This document shows, one piece after another, positions 8,495 through 18,225 of a DNA stretch of 64,000 nt. The number at the start of each line of letters is the position of its first letter. The stretch's first letter is position 1. Source of the stretch: Methylophaga sp. 42_25_T18 (GTDB lineage Bacteria; Pseudomonadota; Gammaproteobacteria; Nitrosococcales; Methylophagaceae); the NCBI GenBank assembly GCA_002163085.1, contig MAAJ01000009.1, forward strand, positions 1 through 64,000, read 5' to 3'. Position numbers and translations under genes: made by a program. The notes beneath the pieces are model-generated. The model saw only the letters and a program-made list of their open reading frames with translations. It was not told the DNA's origin and did not search any database.

Positions 8495-9553
8495 ATGATC
8501 ATCAGCAATGCCAATATTTCTCTACAGCAATCCCATGAAAAAATCACTCGCTCCGAAGAACGAGAGTCACTTAATTTCTGGATAGGTGATCGTCCACAAG
8601 CACTTACTCAACCAACAGTAATGCCTGAAAGACAATTACTCGATAATGTAGATATTTCGCCGCAAGCCAGTCACGCACCTCATCGCGAACAGCACGATCT
8701 CAAAGAGATGATGATGAATGCCAAACATCAACTGATGGTACAAATCATTAGCCAAATGGTAGAACAACTGACCGGCAAAAAATTTGAACTTTTTGATCCT
8801 GCCATCCTCAATGAGGATATCGCTGATATTGATTTAGATGCCGTTCAGCAATCTGCAGCTAATGGAGGTCAAGCACCGCAATCTGCTGGTTTTGGCCTTG
8901 AATATGACTATTACGCCTCACATTATGAATACGAGTCCCTCTCCTTCTCCGCCGAAGGAGTGATCCAAACTCAAGATGGCAGAACGATAAATTTCTCTGC
9001 TCAACTAAATATTGAACGTGAATATTTTGAAGAACAGTCTTTTAGCTTTAGAGCTGGAGATGCCGTCAAAATTGATCCTTTGGTTTTAAACTTCAATGGC
9101 ACTGCTGCTGAATTACAGCAAACCCACTTTGAATTTGATCTAGATGCCAATGGCCAAACCGAACAAGTCGCCCTACTCAAACCCGGCAATGCCTATTTAG
9201 CCTTAGATAAAAATAATGACGGTACGATAAACGATGGTTCAGAGCTTTTTGGCCCTAGCACCGGCAATGGTTTTAATGAACTGGCTAACTATGATGAAGA
9301 TGGCAATAACTTCATTGATGAAGCAGACAGTATTTATGACCACCTGCGTTTATGGACCATAGATGCCAATGGTCATGAACAATTAATAGGTTTAGGTGAA
9401 AAAGGCGTAGGGGCAATCTACCTTGGCCATCTCAATACCCCCTTTGAGTTACAACACAATCAACAATCATTAGGTGATCTTGTCAGTTCTAGTGTGTATT
9501 TAAAAGAAGATGGTGGAACAGGTTTTATCCAACAACTTGACTACAGGGTATAA
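8495..9553 (+). CDS. protein with EF-hand-like calcium-binding repeats
   Basis: This 352-aa protein has no obvious signal peptide. After a variable N-terminal third with a helical segment (LKEMMMNAKHQLMVQIISQMVEQL, about 75-98), the second half contains Asp/Asn-rich loops of EF-hand or dockerin type: DLDANGQTE near 214, LDKNNDGTINDGSELFG near 236-252, and DEDGNNFIDEAD near 266. Such loops bind Ca2+ in related proteins. The function of the whole protein is unknown to me; a surface or adhesion-linked role is only a guess, suggested by the neighbouring c-di-GMP genes. A decayed piece of a paralogue lies at 11242-11333. The start has a strong GGGGGAGG site. Confidence 0.85.
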   Translation: MIISNANISLQQSHEKITRSEERESLNFWIGDRPQALTQPTVMPERQLLDNVDISPQASHAPHREQHDLKEMMMNAKHQLMVQIISQMVEQLTGKKFELFDPAILNEDIADIDLDAVQQSAANGGQAPQSAGFGLEYDYYASHYEYESLSFSAEGVIQTQDGRTINFSAQLNIEREYFEEQSFSFRAGDAVKIDPLVLNFNGTAAELQQTHFEFDLDANGQTEQVALLKPGNAYLALDKNNDGTINDGSELFGPSTGNGFNELANYDEDGNNFIDEADSIYDHLRLWTIDANGHEQLIGLGEKGVGAIYLGHLNTPFELQHNQQSLGDLVSSSVYLKEDGGTGFIQQLDYRV

Positions 9554-9556
9554 GTT

Positions 9557-11170
9557 TTACATTTTACGACTGGCATGTTTCTCTCGATACATCGCCTTAT
9601 CTGCTCTAGATAGCATCGAGTCAAAAGTATCATCTGAGCCAGATAACATCGCCAACCCAAAACTGGCAGACAGAGAAATATTTTCACCATGATCATTAAA
9701 CAAATCAGCCTCAAGTATGGCTTGGCGAATTCGCTCTAAAGTCAATTCTGCAGCTTCTCTACTTATCTCAGGTAATAAAACGGCAAACTCATCCCCACCA
9801 ATTCTTGCTGCAAGATCTGACTCTCGTATCATGAATTCGCAAAGCTGTGAAACAGTGGTAATACATCTATCACCACAGGCATGGCCCCACAGATCATTTA
9901 TGCTTTTAAATAAATTTAAATCAAATAAGATCAACGCCAAATCATGCTCATAACGCTGACAACGGCTAATTTCTTCTTTGGCTTTTTTCTCTAATTTCCG
10001 CCGGTTTGCCAGATTTGATAATGGGTCAGTGCCAACCAATCTCATTAATTCTTGTTGTAACTCTTCGCGATTAATAATTTCTTGTGTAAGTTTTCGATTC
10101 AATAAATAAAAACGGTTTGCTAACAGGACAGCAATCAATGTCACCACTGAAACCCAGATTAATGATTGATATACCCAAGGTGAAATGGTGTCACTATTTT
10201 CGAATAAAAACTCCTCCAATGAATAATTAGGAGGCATCATGCCTGCACTAGCAAAAACATCATTGATATGCTGCCAACGTTTTTTATTTTGATAACCTAA
10301 TTCAATAAAGTCATTTGCTATCAGTTCATTAATTTCATTCGCCTCATAATTAAGTCGCGCTGCAGATAACTGAGGCGCATAGTTATCCATGATTAAACTG
10401 ACCATTTCTTCTTGGTTTTTTAACGCATACTGCCAACCTCTAATCACCGCATCCCTAACATCACGAACTATTTCCGGGTGTTCTTTAGCAAACGCTGCAT
10501 GAGTGAATAAGGTATCTCCATACATATTGATGCCTAAATCACGTGGGCTAAAAACGCGATAATCAATGTCAGCTTGAATAGCTTGAAAAGGCTCATTTGA
10601 AGAGTATGCACTCATGGCATCAATACTATTAGGGTTATCAGCATCTAATGCCAAAATACTCCCCTCATGGGCCACCATGTTAATAGCTTGTGTATTCACA
10701 CCTGCCAGCGTCATGTATGCAAACAACTCAGCTGCATGCTCTTCAATCATCAGCGTTTTTCCTGCTAAGTCGCTGATAGATTTTATTTGTTCATTACGTT
10801 TGGCAAAAATAACTAATGGAGAGCGTTGATATATGGCTGCAACAGAAACCAATGGTTTGCCTTGAGCATATTCCATAATCAAGGTCGAGTTACCAATCGA
10901 AAAGTCAGCATTCCCATTTAATACTTCTTCGCTAGGATTGCGTGTCGGGCTGCCTTCAATCAATTCGACATTGAGTCCTGCTTGTTCAAAGTAACCTTGT
11001 TCTAACGCAGCATAATAACCAGCGAATTGAAACTGGTGATACCATTTTAGTTGAATTTTAACAGGAGATGAGGCCGAGTCTGCATGATGAGCAAAAGAGA
11101 TACCGGAGATTAAGAAGAAACTTAATAAGGTAAAAAAGGTAAATCTAATTTTGTAACGAAATAAATACAT
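9557..11170 (-). CDS. diguanylate cyclase with periplasmic NMT1/THI5-like sensor
   Basis: This 537-aa protein joins a substrate-binding-protein-like sensor to a GGDEF output. It has a signal sequence or first membrane segment (about 10-27), a periplasmic NMT1/THI5-like domain (KIQLKWYHQFQFAGYYAA near 38-55, about 38-310), a membrane helix (about 336-355), a short helical linker, and a C-terminal GGDEF domain. The active site is RIGGDEFAVLLP, with the I-site RESD five residues before it, so catalysis and product inhibition both look intact. NMT1-like domains bind thiamine-pyrimidine precursors or related small molecules in transporters; here the ligand is unknown. It would turn a periplasmic ligand signal into c-di-GMP. 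It is convergent with the Ca-binding gene, 3 bases away. Confidence 0.93.
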   Translation of the reverse strand: MYLFRYKIRFTFFTLLSFFLISGISFAHHADSASSPVKIQLKWYHQFQFAGYYAALEQGYFEQAGLNVELIEGSPTRNPSEEVLNGNADFSIGNSTLIMEYAQGKPLVSVAAIYQRSPLVIFAKRNEQIKSISDLAGKTLMIEEHAAELFAYMTLAGVNTQAINMVAHEGSILALDADNPNSIDAMSAYSSNEPFQAIQADIDYRVFSPRDLGINMYGDTLFTHAAFAKEHPEIVRDVRDAVIRGWQYALKNQEEMVSLIMDNYAPQLSAARLNYEANEINELIANDFIELGYQNKKRWQHINDVFASAGMMPPNYSLEEFLFENSDTISPWVYQSLIWVSVVTLIAVLLANRFYLLNRKLTQEIINREELQQELMRLVGTDPLSNLANRRKLEKKAKEEISRCQRYEHDLALILFDLNLFKSINDLWGHACGDRCITTVSQLCEFMIRESDLAARIGGDEFAVLLPEISREAAELTLERIRQAILEADLFNDHGENISLSASFGLAMLSGSDDTFDSMLSRADKAMYREKHASRKM

Positions 11171-11241
11171 CTTCCCAACAGTTTTATAATCATTGCCTCA
11201 GGGACAACAATAACACTTTAATATGACGGAATAAATACAGT

Positions 11242-11333
11242 ATGGCTGGTATTAATTATCAACGGCATCTCAATACGGCTGTTGAATGACAGAAAAACCA
11301 ACAATCATTAGGTGATGTTGTCAGCAGTCGTAG
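11242..11333 (+). pseudogene. remnant of a paralogue of the Ca-binding-repeat protein
   Basis: Translation of this stretch gives AGINYQRHLNTAVE, a TGA stop, then QKNQQSLGDVVSSR and another stop. It matches the C-terminal part of the protein at 8495-9553 (GAIYLGHLNTPFELQHNQQSLGDLVSSS), position for position. The nucleotide match is strongest in CAACAATCATTAGGTGAT. It is a decayed 3' fragment of a second copy, left between the diguanylate cyclase and HD-GYP genes. The rest of the 309-base spacer shows nothing else I can name. Confidence 0.8.
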
Positions 11334-11479
11334 TTAAAATATTTTAAAACCTGAGCCTTATAATATTCGTCAATTATCAAACTGCTGAGACTGCGATTTA
11401 TAACGTGTGACGGTACAAATAGAGAAAAATAAGGCATACTTTTTATGTTATGTAATTATGAATGTTTTAGGGCAATCTT

Positions 11480-12682
11480 TTGACTGTAAAAATTTCATCT
11501 TCTGATCTTCGTGTTGGCATGTATCTTCATAAGTTAGGCGGTTCTTGGCTGAAACACCCCTTCCTACGTAATAGCTTTTTGCTAGAAGATCAAAATGATA
11601 TAAAGCGAATTATTCAAGCAGGCATTAAAGAGGCTTGGATTGATGAATCAAAAGGGTTAGCTCGAGAGTCAAAACAAAAGCCAAAGCAAGAACAAATAGA
11701 AGAACTTACAACAGAAGAATTACCAGAAGAAATAGTAAATGATGAACCGGTAGGGTCAATGGATGAAGAAATTCATCGTGCTCGCAAATTTTGCAATGAA
11801 GCAAAAGAACAAGTTAAAGAAATGTTTAATGAAGTAAGAATGGGCAAATCGATTGACTCAGAAAAAATAGTCCCGATAGTTGGCGAAATCGAAATGCTCA
11901 TTCAGCGCAATACCTCGGCTATTCTCAGTGTTGCACGTTTAAAAACACACGATGACTACACGTATATGCACTCAGTGGCTGTTTGTGCCTTAATGATAAG
12001 CCTGGCTCATCACTTAGGCTTGGATGAAGAGCAAACACGCTTAGCCGGTATTGGAGGTTTGATGCATGATTTGGGTAAAGCATTGATGCCAACTGATATT
12101 TTACAAAAACCCGGGAAGCTTACTGACGCTGAGTTCATTACAGTGAAAAAACACCCACAAGCGGGAGCTGCAGTATTACAAAAAAATGGAGCAGATCCAG
12201 AAGTTATTGATATTGCTTTACACCACCATGAGAAAATCAATGGTAGCGGTTATCCCGATGGACTGACAAGTGATGATATTTCTTTGTTAGCTCGAATGGG
12301 GGCTATCTGTGACGTCTACGATGCAGTAACATCAGAGCGACCCTACAAAAAAGCGTGGGATCCCGCCTATGCTCTTCAAGCAATGGCAAAGTGGGCGGGG
12401 CATTTTGATAACAAAGTGTTTGCTATCTTCGTTAAGTCAGTGGGTATTTATCCTGTAGGTTCTTTAGTTAGATTATCAAACAAACGTTTAGCTGTTGTTG
12501 TTGAGCCCAGTGTTGATTCTCTATTGAAACCTAAAGTTAAATCATTCTTCTCTATTACTGCAAAAGCAGCCATCCCAGTTAAAATAATTGACCTTGCTAC
12601 TCCCAGTTGTAACGTGACTATTGAAGGGCCGGAGAACCCTGATAAATGGGGGTTTAAGTCACTTGAACGCTTTTGGCTATAA
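11480..12682 (+). CDS. HD-GYP c-di-GMP phosphodiesterase
   Basis: This 400-aa protein has an N-terminal DUF3391-like domain (about 1-130) and a C-terminal HD-GYP domain, the family that hydrolyses cyclic di-GMP. Visible motifs are HSVAVCALM near 160, the metal-binding pair HD in GLMHDLGKALMP near 193-204, HHHEKINGSGYPDGL near 247-261 holding the GYP signature, and the downstream DVYDAVTSERPYKKAW. All metal ligands look intact. No membrane segment is present, so it acts in the cytoplasm. The start is TTG at 11480, chosen because the DUF3391-type sequence VKISSSDLRVGMYLHKLGGSW begins directly after it. Together with the three nearby cyclases it suggests local c-di-GMP control. Confidence 0.93.
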   Translation: MTVKISSSDLRVGMYLHKLGGSWLKHPFLRNSFLLEDQNDIKRIIQAGIKEAWIDESKGLARESKQKPKQEQIEELTTEELPEEIVNDEPVGSMDEEIHRARKFCNEAKEQVKEMFNEVRMGKSIDSEKIVPIVGEIEMLIQRNTSAILSVARLKTHDDYTYMHSVAVCALMISLAHHLGLDEEQTRLAGIGGLMHDLGKALMPTDILQKPGKLTDAEFITVKKHPQAGAAVLQKNGADPEVIDIALHHHEKINGSGYPDGLTSDDISLLARMGAICDVYDAVTSERPYKKAWDPAYALQAMAKWAGHFDNKVFAIFVKSVGIYPVGSLVRLSNKRLAVVVEPSVDSLLKPKVKSFFSITAKAAIPVKIIDLATPSCNVTIEGPENPDKWGFKSLERFWL

Positions 12683-12726
12683 ACAGATATACACTATCTC
12701 GCAAACTTGTTTTCACCAGTGTTAAA

Positions 12727-13500
12727 TTATAGAACCCCACTGCACTTCAGATTATCTTTTAACATCTGCTGATAAAACATCATAAATTCTAATCCCCATT
12801 TTTGTTCCAACTCATCTAGCCGATTCGGAATTTTTTCAGCTAGGATAATGGGTGGATTATTATAGGCAAGTACCACTATATTTCGATGGTCAACTACTGA
12901 AAGACAATTCATTACCCCCTCAAAGGCTGGATGAATCGCCGCTAAAAAATGCATCAGGGCAGTACCATCATTAACTAATAAGTTAAAAGCAATATGTCCT
13001 TGCTCTGTTAACAATGATCGACAGTGTTGTAGAAATTCACGCTCAACAATCCAGTCTGGAGTAATTTGTTCTTCAGCGATATCGATAATAATCAGATCAT
13101 ATTGCTGCTGACAGTCTGCTATATAACGCTTAATATCTTGTGTATGAAGTTGCCAACTGTCACCAAGCGGAAATTCGAAAAAGTCACGCGCGATTTTGCA
13201 AATCAATGGTGACAATTCAACCGCATCTCCCCTTACCTCGGGAAATTTATGAGCAAAATATCGTGCTGTGGCACCGCCACCTGTACCAGCGAGTAATATA
13301 CGCTTGGGTAAATCGACAAACATTATTCCCGCCAGCATGTGACGGTTTAAAGCTAAGGGCAAATAGTCGGGACGACCTAAGGTGATTTCAGATTGAATAA
13401 CGGTATCGTCAAAGTCTAACCAACGACGATCGTCTTGCTGCCAAACACGAACCGTTAAGTCAGCATCTTGTTGGCTGAACAACAGTTGTCGTTCAGCCAT
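12727..13500 (-). CDS. spermidine/spermine synthase-like methyltransferase-fold protein
   Basis: This 257-aa protein has a class I SAM-dependent methyltransferase fold of the spermidine-synthase type. The nucleotide-binding loop LLAGTGGGATARYF lies near residues 69-82, an acidic strand-end motif (GDAVELSP) near 92, and LIIIDIAEEQITPDW near 135-149, where polyamine synthases carry the catalytic Asp. Because it is a short, divergent member, true polyamine synthase activity is uncertain. It follows uup by 5 bases in the same direction and may be cotranscribed with uup and yheS. Confidence 0.82.
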   Translation of the reverse strand: MAERQLLFSQQDADLTVRVWQQDDRRWLDFDDTVIQSEITLGRPDYLPLALNRHMLAGIMFVDLPKRILLAGTGGGATARYFAHKFPEVRGDAVELSPLICKIARDFFEFPLGDSWQLHTQDIKRYIADCQQQYDLIIIDIAEEQITPDWIVEREFLQHCRSLLTEQGHIAFNLLVNDGTALMHFLAAIHPAFEGVMNCLSVVDHRNIVVLAYNNPPIILAEKIPNRLDELEQKWGLEFMMFYQQMLKDNLKCSGVL

Positions 13501-13505
13501 CTACG

Positions 13506-15404
13506 TTAGCCTTCTTGTTTTTCTTCCAACATTTCCCAACGTTCATATTCGCTTTCAAGCTCCTTGGTCAATGCAGCCAGTTCATCCTGTGTCGCAGTGA
13601 CTTTGTCTGCATCTTGTTGATAGAAGTCTGGCTCAGCAATCACAGTATGCAGCTCATCTTGTTTTTGTTCCAGTTGTTCTATTGTTTTCGGTAAGGCTGC
13701 TAAGTCCAACTGTTCTTGATAAGTTAAATTTGATTTTTTCTTAGCCGAGCTAGTATTGGGCTTAGTCGATTTTGATGCTGTCGATTTTTTTTGAAATTCG
13801 GCTTGTTTGTCCAAAGCTCGCTGACGTAACCAATCATCATAACCACCGACATATTCACGGACTTCTCCATCGTCATCAAATACGATGGTGCTGGTTGATA
13901 CATTATTTAAAAATGTCCGATCATGGCTGACCAATAATAAAGTGCCTTGATAGTTCATCAATAAATCTTCTAATAGATCTAAAGTTTCAGCATCAAGATC
14001 ATTGGTAGGCTCATCCAATACCAATAAATTAGCAGGTTGAGTAAACAATTTGGCGAGTAACAAACGATTACGTTCACCACCTGATAAGGCTTTAACCGGT
14101 GTGCGAGCACGTTCAGGTGTAAACAAGAAGTCTTGCAAATAACCGATAATATGTTTTTGTGCGCCATTAATCTCTACAAAGTCAGCACCTTGGCCTACGT
14201 TATCCACCACACTCACTTCTTCATCGAGCTGGCTACGTAATTGATCAAAATAGGCGACTTCTAGATTAGTACCCTGTTTTATCTCACCTGATTCCGGCTG
14301 AGAATGACCCAATAAAATAGATATCAAGGTCGACTTACCACAGCCATTCTTACCAATAATTCCGATGCGATCGCCACGTTGAATCACTGTGGTGAAATCT
14401 TTAAATAACACGCGGCCATCATAACTTTGACCAATATCTTCCGCTTCCAGTACCAACTTTCCGCTGCGTTCAGCATCTTGCAGTTGCATCTTAACGTTGC
14501 CTACTTTGTCTCTGCGTTGGCCACGTTCACGGCGTAACTGTTCCAAGGCACGAACTCGGCCTTCATTACGTGTACGCCGCGCTTTAATGCCCTGTCTGAT
14601 CCACACTTCTTCTTGGGCTAGTTTTTTATCAAATAAAGCATTTTGCTGCGCTTCATCCGACAACATTTGTTCTCGGCGTATTAAAAAGTTAGCGTAATCA
14701 CCTGGGAAGCTAGTGATATTGCCCCGATCCAACTGCACAATACGAGTTGCCAAGGCTTGTAAAAACATACGATCATGGGTGATAAACAATACCGTCCCGC
14801 CATAACTTTTCAAAAACTCTTCTAACCAAGTAATCGACCCAATATCCAAATGGTTAGTTGGCTCATCCAATAATAAAATATCGGGTTCTTCAACCAAGGC
14901 TTGAGCCAATAATACCCGGCGTTTCATCCCTCCCGATAAGGCTGAAAATTCAGCATCAGGATCTAACGATAAACGAGAAATAACGGCCTCAACACGCTGC
15001 TCAACCGTCCAACCATCAACCGCTTCAAGTTTATGTTGGGCTTTTTCTAATTTTGCCAACATCGCTTCTGAGCTATCGGTTTCCAGTTGATGGATCACAT
15101 GATGATATTCAATCAATAAAGGTGCGATATCACCCAAACCTTTAGCCACCACATCAAACACAGTGCCTTCAGTACCCGCGGGGACTTCTTGTTCCAGTCT
15201 AGCGATCTTCAAACCTTGGCCTAAGATCTCACCGCCATCTTCTTTTATTTCACCAGCAATCAACTTCATCAATGTTGATTTACCCGCACCATTACGTCCA
15301 ACTAAACAGACACGCTCACCACGATCAAGTTGAAAATCCACCTTGTCTAGTAAATTGGGTCCGCCAAAACTAACGGTAATTTGTTTTAATGACAGTAGTG
15401 CCAC
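13506..15404 (-). CDS. uup: ABC-F ATPase Uup
   Basis: This 632-aa protein has two ABC ATPase domains and no membrane domain, the ABC-F layout. The first domain has GRNGAGKSTL near 36-45 and signature ALSGGMKRR; the second has GKNGCGKSTL and ALSGGERNR with LLVLDEPTNDLD. A C-terminal charged coiled-coil extension (about 540-632, ending EYERWEMLEEKQ) is the mark of Uup, which binds DNA and ribosomes and affects precise excision of transposons in E. coli. It starts 2 bases after yheS ends, so the two form an operon. Length matches the family. Confidence 0.93.
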   Translation of the reverse strand: MALLSLKQITVSFGGPNLLDKVDFQLDRGERVCLVGRNGAGKSTLMKLIAGEIKEDGGEILGQGLKIARLEQEVPAGTEGTVFDVVAKGLGDIAPLLIEYHHVIHQLETDSSEAMLAKLEKAQHKLEAVDGWTVEQRVEAVISRLSLDPDAEFSALSGGMKRRVLLAQALVEEPDILLLDEPTNHLDIGSITWLEEFLKSYGGTVLFITHDRMFLQALATRIVQLDRGNITSFPGDYANFLIRREQMLSDEAQQNALFDKKLAQEEVWIRQGIKARRTRNEGRVRALEQLRRERGQRRDKVGNVKMQLQDAERSGKLVLEAEDIGQSYDGRVLFKDFTTVIQRGDRIGIIGKNGCGKSTLISILLGHSQPESGEIKQGTNLEVAYFDQLRSQLDEEVSVVDNVGQGADFVEINGAQKHIIGYLQDFLFTPERARTPVKALSGGERNRLLLAKLFTQPANLLVLDEPTNDLDAETLDLLEDLLMNYQGTLLLVSHDRTFLNNVSTSTIVFDDDGEVREYVGGYDDWLRQRALDKQAEFQKKSTASKSTKPNTSSAKKKSNLTYQEQLDLAALPKTIEQLEQKQDELHTVIAEPDFYQQDADKVTATQDELAALTKELESEYERWEMLEEKQEG

Positions 15405-15406
15405 GT

Positions 15407-17308
15407 TTATTCCTCTTCAGCTTGTGCTGTTTCTAGCGCCTCGCTGGCTTCAAACCAATCCGACTCTGTTTGTTCTAATTCTGATTTTACTGCTGCTTGG
15501 TCCAGCAATAATGCTTTTAACTTTTCTTTGTTGCTATCTTCATACAGACTGCCATCCGCCAGCGTTTCTTCCACCGCTGATAATTTAGTTTGCAGTTTGT
15601 CCATCTGCTGTTCGGCTTTTTTCACCACATTACGCAAAGGTTGTAGCTTTTGCCGTTGTGCTGCCGCCGCTTGACGATCACCTTTTTTATTTGAAACGGT
15701 CGTTGCCGTAGTCGCTGTTTTAACTGGTTTATCTTTAGTTATTAACCATTGACGATAATCATCCAAATCACCATCAAACACTTTTGCTTGTCCATCTGAG
15801 ACTAACCATAAATCATCTGCCACCGTGCGTAATAAATGACGATCATGGGAAACGACAACCAAGGCACCTTCAAAATCTTGCAAAGCCAAGGTCAATGCCA
15901 AACGCATTTCCAAATCAAGATGGTTAGTCGGTTCATCAAGTAGTAATACAGCAGGCTTTTGATAAACCAATAGGGCTAAAACTAAACGGGCTTTTTCACC
16001 TCCCGAAAATGGACCAACCGGCGCTAAAGCATCATCACCATGGAAACCAAAACCACCAATAAAATTACGTAAATCTGATTCACTGGCTTGGCGATCTAAG
16101 CGTTGCAAATGTTGCAACGGACTATCTTCCACATACAGCTGCTCTAGTTGATGCTGAGCAAAATAGGCAATGCGGATATCTTTGCCTTCTTTACGTTTAC
16201 CTTTTAACGGTGGCAATACACCGGCAATCAATTTAATTAAAGTCGATTTACCCGCACCATTTGGGCCCAATAAACCGATGCGGTCGCCAGGCGCCAACGA
16301 TAACTTCACATTCTCAATCAACGGTACATCATTATAACCCACAGCCACCTTATCCAAACTGATTAACGGTGCCGTCAATCGTATTGGAGGCAAGAAACTA
16401 AAATGAAAGGGCGAATCCACATGAGCTGGTGCAATCAGCTCCATGCGTTCTAATGCTTTGACTCGACTCTGCGCTTGCTTAGCTTTAGTTGCCTTAGCTT
16501 TAAAACGAGTAACAAAACTACGAATATGAGCAATTTCACGTTGTTGTTTTTGATGGGCGGCTTGTTGATGAGCGAGATGTTCTGCACGTGCCAATTCAAA
16601 AGCAGAATAATTACCGGTGTAGACCTTTATTTTCTGCTGCTCGATATGAACCACTTGAGTCACGACCCGATCTAAAAAATCACGATCATGTGAAATTAAT
16701 ATCAAGGTACCTTGATAGCTACGCAGCCATTCCTCCAGCCAATAAACAGCTTCCAAATCCAAGTGATTGGTAGGCTCATCGAGTAGTAATAAGTCTGAAC
16801 GACAAATTAATGCTTGTGCCAAATTGAGGCGCATACGCCAACCACCCGAAAACGACGTCACAGGCAATGTTTCTTGTTCAGCTTTAAAGCCTAAACCATG
16901 CATCAAACGACCAGCACGACTACGCGCAGTATAACCATCTATAGCGGATATTTTGTCATGCAACTCACTTTGATGATGACCATCTTCGTCTTGCTCTGCT
17001 TTAGCGAGTTCAGCTTGCAGCCGCGTTAACTCTTGGTCGCCTTCTAAGACATAATCAATTGCAGACTGTTCAACTGCCGGTGTTTCTTGAGCCACATGGG
17101 CAATCACCCATGATTCAGGAATAGACACTGTGCCGTGGTCGGCATGCAATAAACCACGAAACATGGCAAATAAACTGGACTTACCCGTGCCATTAGCACC
17201 TGTTAAACCAACTTTTTGTCCGGGATGCACCGTTAAGTTGGCATCTTCAAACAATAGGCGAACACCGCGACGGATAGATAGCTGCTTAAGTTTTATCATG
17301 GCGCGCAT
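15407..17308 (-). CDS. yheS: ABC-F ATPase YheS
   Basis: This 633-aa protein is a second ABC-F ATPase with two nucleotide-binding domains: GANGTGKSSL near 38-47 with SFSGGWRMRLNLAQAL, and GPNGAGKSTL with PFSGGEKARLVLALL plus [16 protein letters not shown] linker of basic helices (RFKAKATKAKQAQSRVKALERM, about 265-287) is the inter-domain arm that reaches the ribosomal peptidyl-transferase centre in this family. The C-terminus is an alanine- and glutamate-rich coiled coil. YheS-type proteins act on stalled ribosomes. It is first in an apparent yheS-uup operon. A second in-frame ATG at 17299 is also possible; no strong ribosome-binding site decides between them. Confidence 0.92.
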   Translation of the reverse strand: MRAMIKLKQLSIRRGVRLLFEDANLTVHPGQKVGLTGANGTGKSSLFAMFRGLLHADHGTVSIPESWVIAHVAQETPAVEQSAIDYVLEGDQELTRLQAELAKAEQDEDGHHQSELHDKISAIDGYTARSRAGRLMHGLGFKAEQETLPVTSFSGGWRMRLNLAQALICRSDLLLLDEPTNHLDLEAVYWLEEWLRSYQGTLILISHDRDFLDRVVTQVVHIEQQKIKVYTGNYSAFELARAEHLAHQQAAHQKQQREIAHIRSFVTRFKAKATKAKQAQSRVKALERMELIAPAHVDSPFHFSFLPPIRLTAPLISLDKVAVGYNDVPLIENVKLSLAPGDRIGLLGPNGAGKSTLIKLIAGVLPPLKGKRKEGKDIRIAYFAQHQLEQLYVEDSPLQHLQRLDRQASESDLRNFIGGFGFHGDDALAPVGPFSGGEKARLVLALLVYQKPAVLLLDEPTNHLDLEMRLALTLALQDFEGALVVVSHDRHLLRTVADDLWLVSDGQAKVFDGDLDDYRQWLITKDKPVKTATTATTVSNKKGDRQAAAAQRQKLQPLRNVVKKAEQQMDKLQTKLSAVEETLADGSLYEDSNKEKLKALLLDQAAVKSELEQTESDWFEASEALETAQAEEE

Positions 17309-17354
17309 TGTACCCGATCAGCACTGCTCAATGTGGGTTAAACCCTTGAAATTA

Positions 17355-18077
17355 CTATATCAAAGGCTCTTCAGGTAACTGCCAGTTAATTTCTGCTTTG
17401 CCATGCTGTTTAAGATAAGCATTCGCCTGACTAAAATGGCGACAGCCAAAAAATCCACGATAAGCTGATAACGGTGATGGATGTGGTGCTGTTAATACTA
17501 GATGTTTATCGGTATCAATCATCGCACCTTTTTTCTGGGCATAACCGCCCCACAACATAAATACCACCTTGTCACACTGCTCATTGACAGTACTGATCAC
17601 CTTGTCGGTGAACTGCTCCCAGCCTTTGCCTTGATGGGCATTGGCATTGGAGTTTTCTACTGTTAATACGGCATTAAGTAATAACACACCTTGCTGTGCC
17701 CAACTTTCTAAATAACCATGATTTGCTGGTTTAATGCCTAAATCTGATTCCAACTCTTTATATATATTGACTAAGGACGGGGGTATTTTAATGCCCGGCA
17801 ATACTGAAAAACATAGGCCATGGGCTTGATTAGGTTGATGGTAGGGATCTTGTCCTAAAATCACGACTTTCACCTCTTCCAGAGGTGTGGTTTCCAAGGC
17901 GTGAAACCAATCGGATGTCTGTGGATAAATAATCTTATTTTGATCATTTTCGGTTTGTAAAAAATCTTGTAGTTCATGCATATAAGACTGATCAAATTCT
18001 GACCTCAACTCAGGCTGCCAACTTGGGGCATTATCTAAAACCACGGTATATCCCTTGTAAATAAATCTCTCATCCAA
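17355..18077 (-). CDS. ung: uracil-DNA glycosylase
   Basis: Family 1 uracil-DNA glycosylase removes uracil from DNA in base-excision repair. The 240-aa protein has the water-activating motif [18 protein letters not shown] near residues 75-92, with the catalytic Asp in GQDPYH, the [10 protein letters not shown] stretch near 130, [11 protein letters not shown] near 175, and the minor-groove loop [21 protein letters not shown] near 200-220. The length is slightly longer than E. coli Ung (229 aa). It lies upstream of yheS on the same strand with a 46-base gap, and diverges from the next cyclase gene. Confidence 0.97.
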   Translation of the reverse strand: MDERFIYKGYTVVLDNAPSWQPELRSEFDQSYMHELQDFLQTENDQNKIIYPQTSDWFHALETTPLEEVKVVILGQDPYHQPNQAHGLCFSVLPGIKIPPSLVNIYKELESDLGIKPANHGYLESWAQQGVLLLNAVLTVENSNANAHQGKGWEQFTDKVISTVNEQCDKVVFMLWGGYAQKKGAMIDTDKHLVLTAPHPSPLSAYRGFFGCRHFSQANAYLKQHGKAEINWQLPEEPLI

Positions 18078-18225
18078 AAAATAATATCAGACCAATTACC
18101 AAAGACAGAATTAAATTCGATGCACTTTTATCCGATAACTATACTCATACAAAATGTAGGTTAATTGGCAAAACTAGTGCTAGTATTGTTCCACAACTGA
18201 ATATTCATCCTACCTAGGCGTTATT

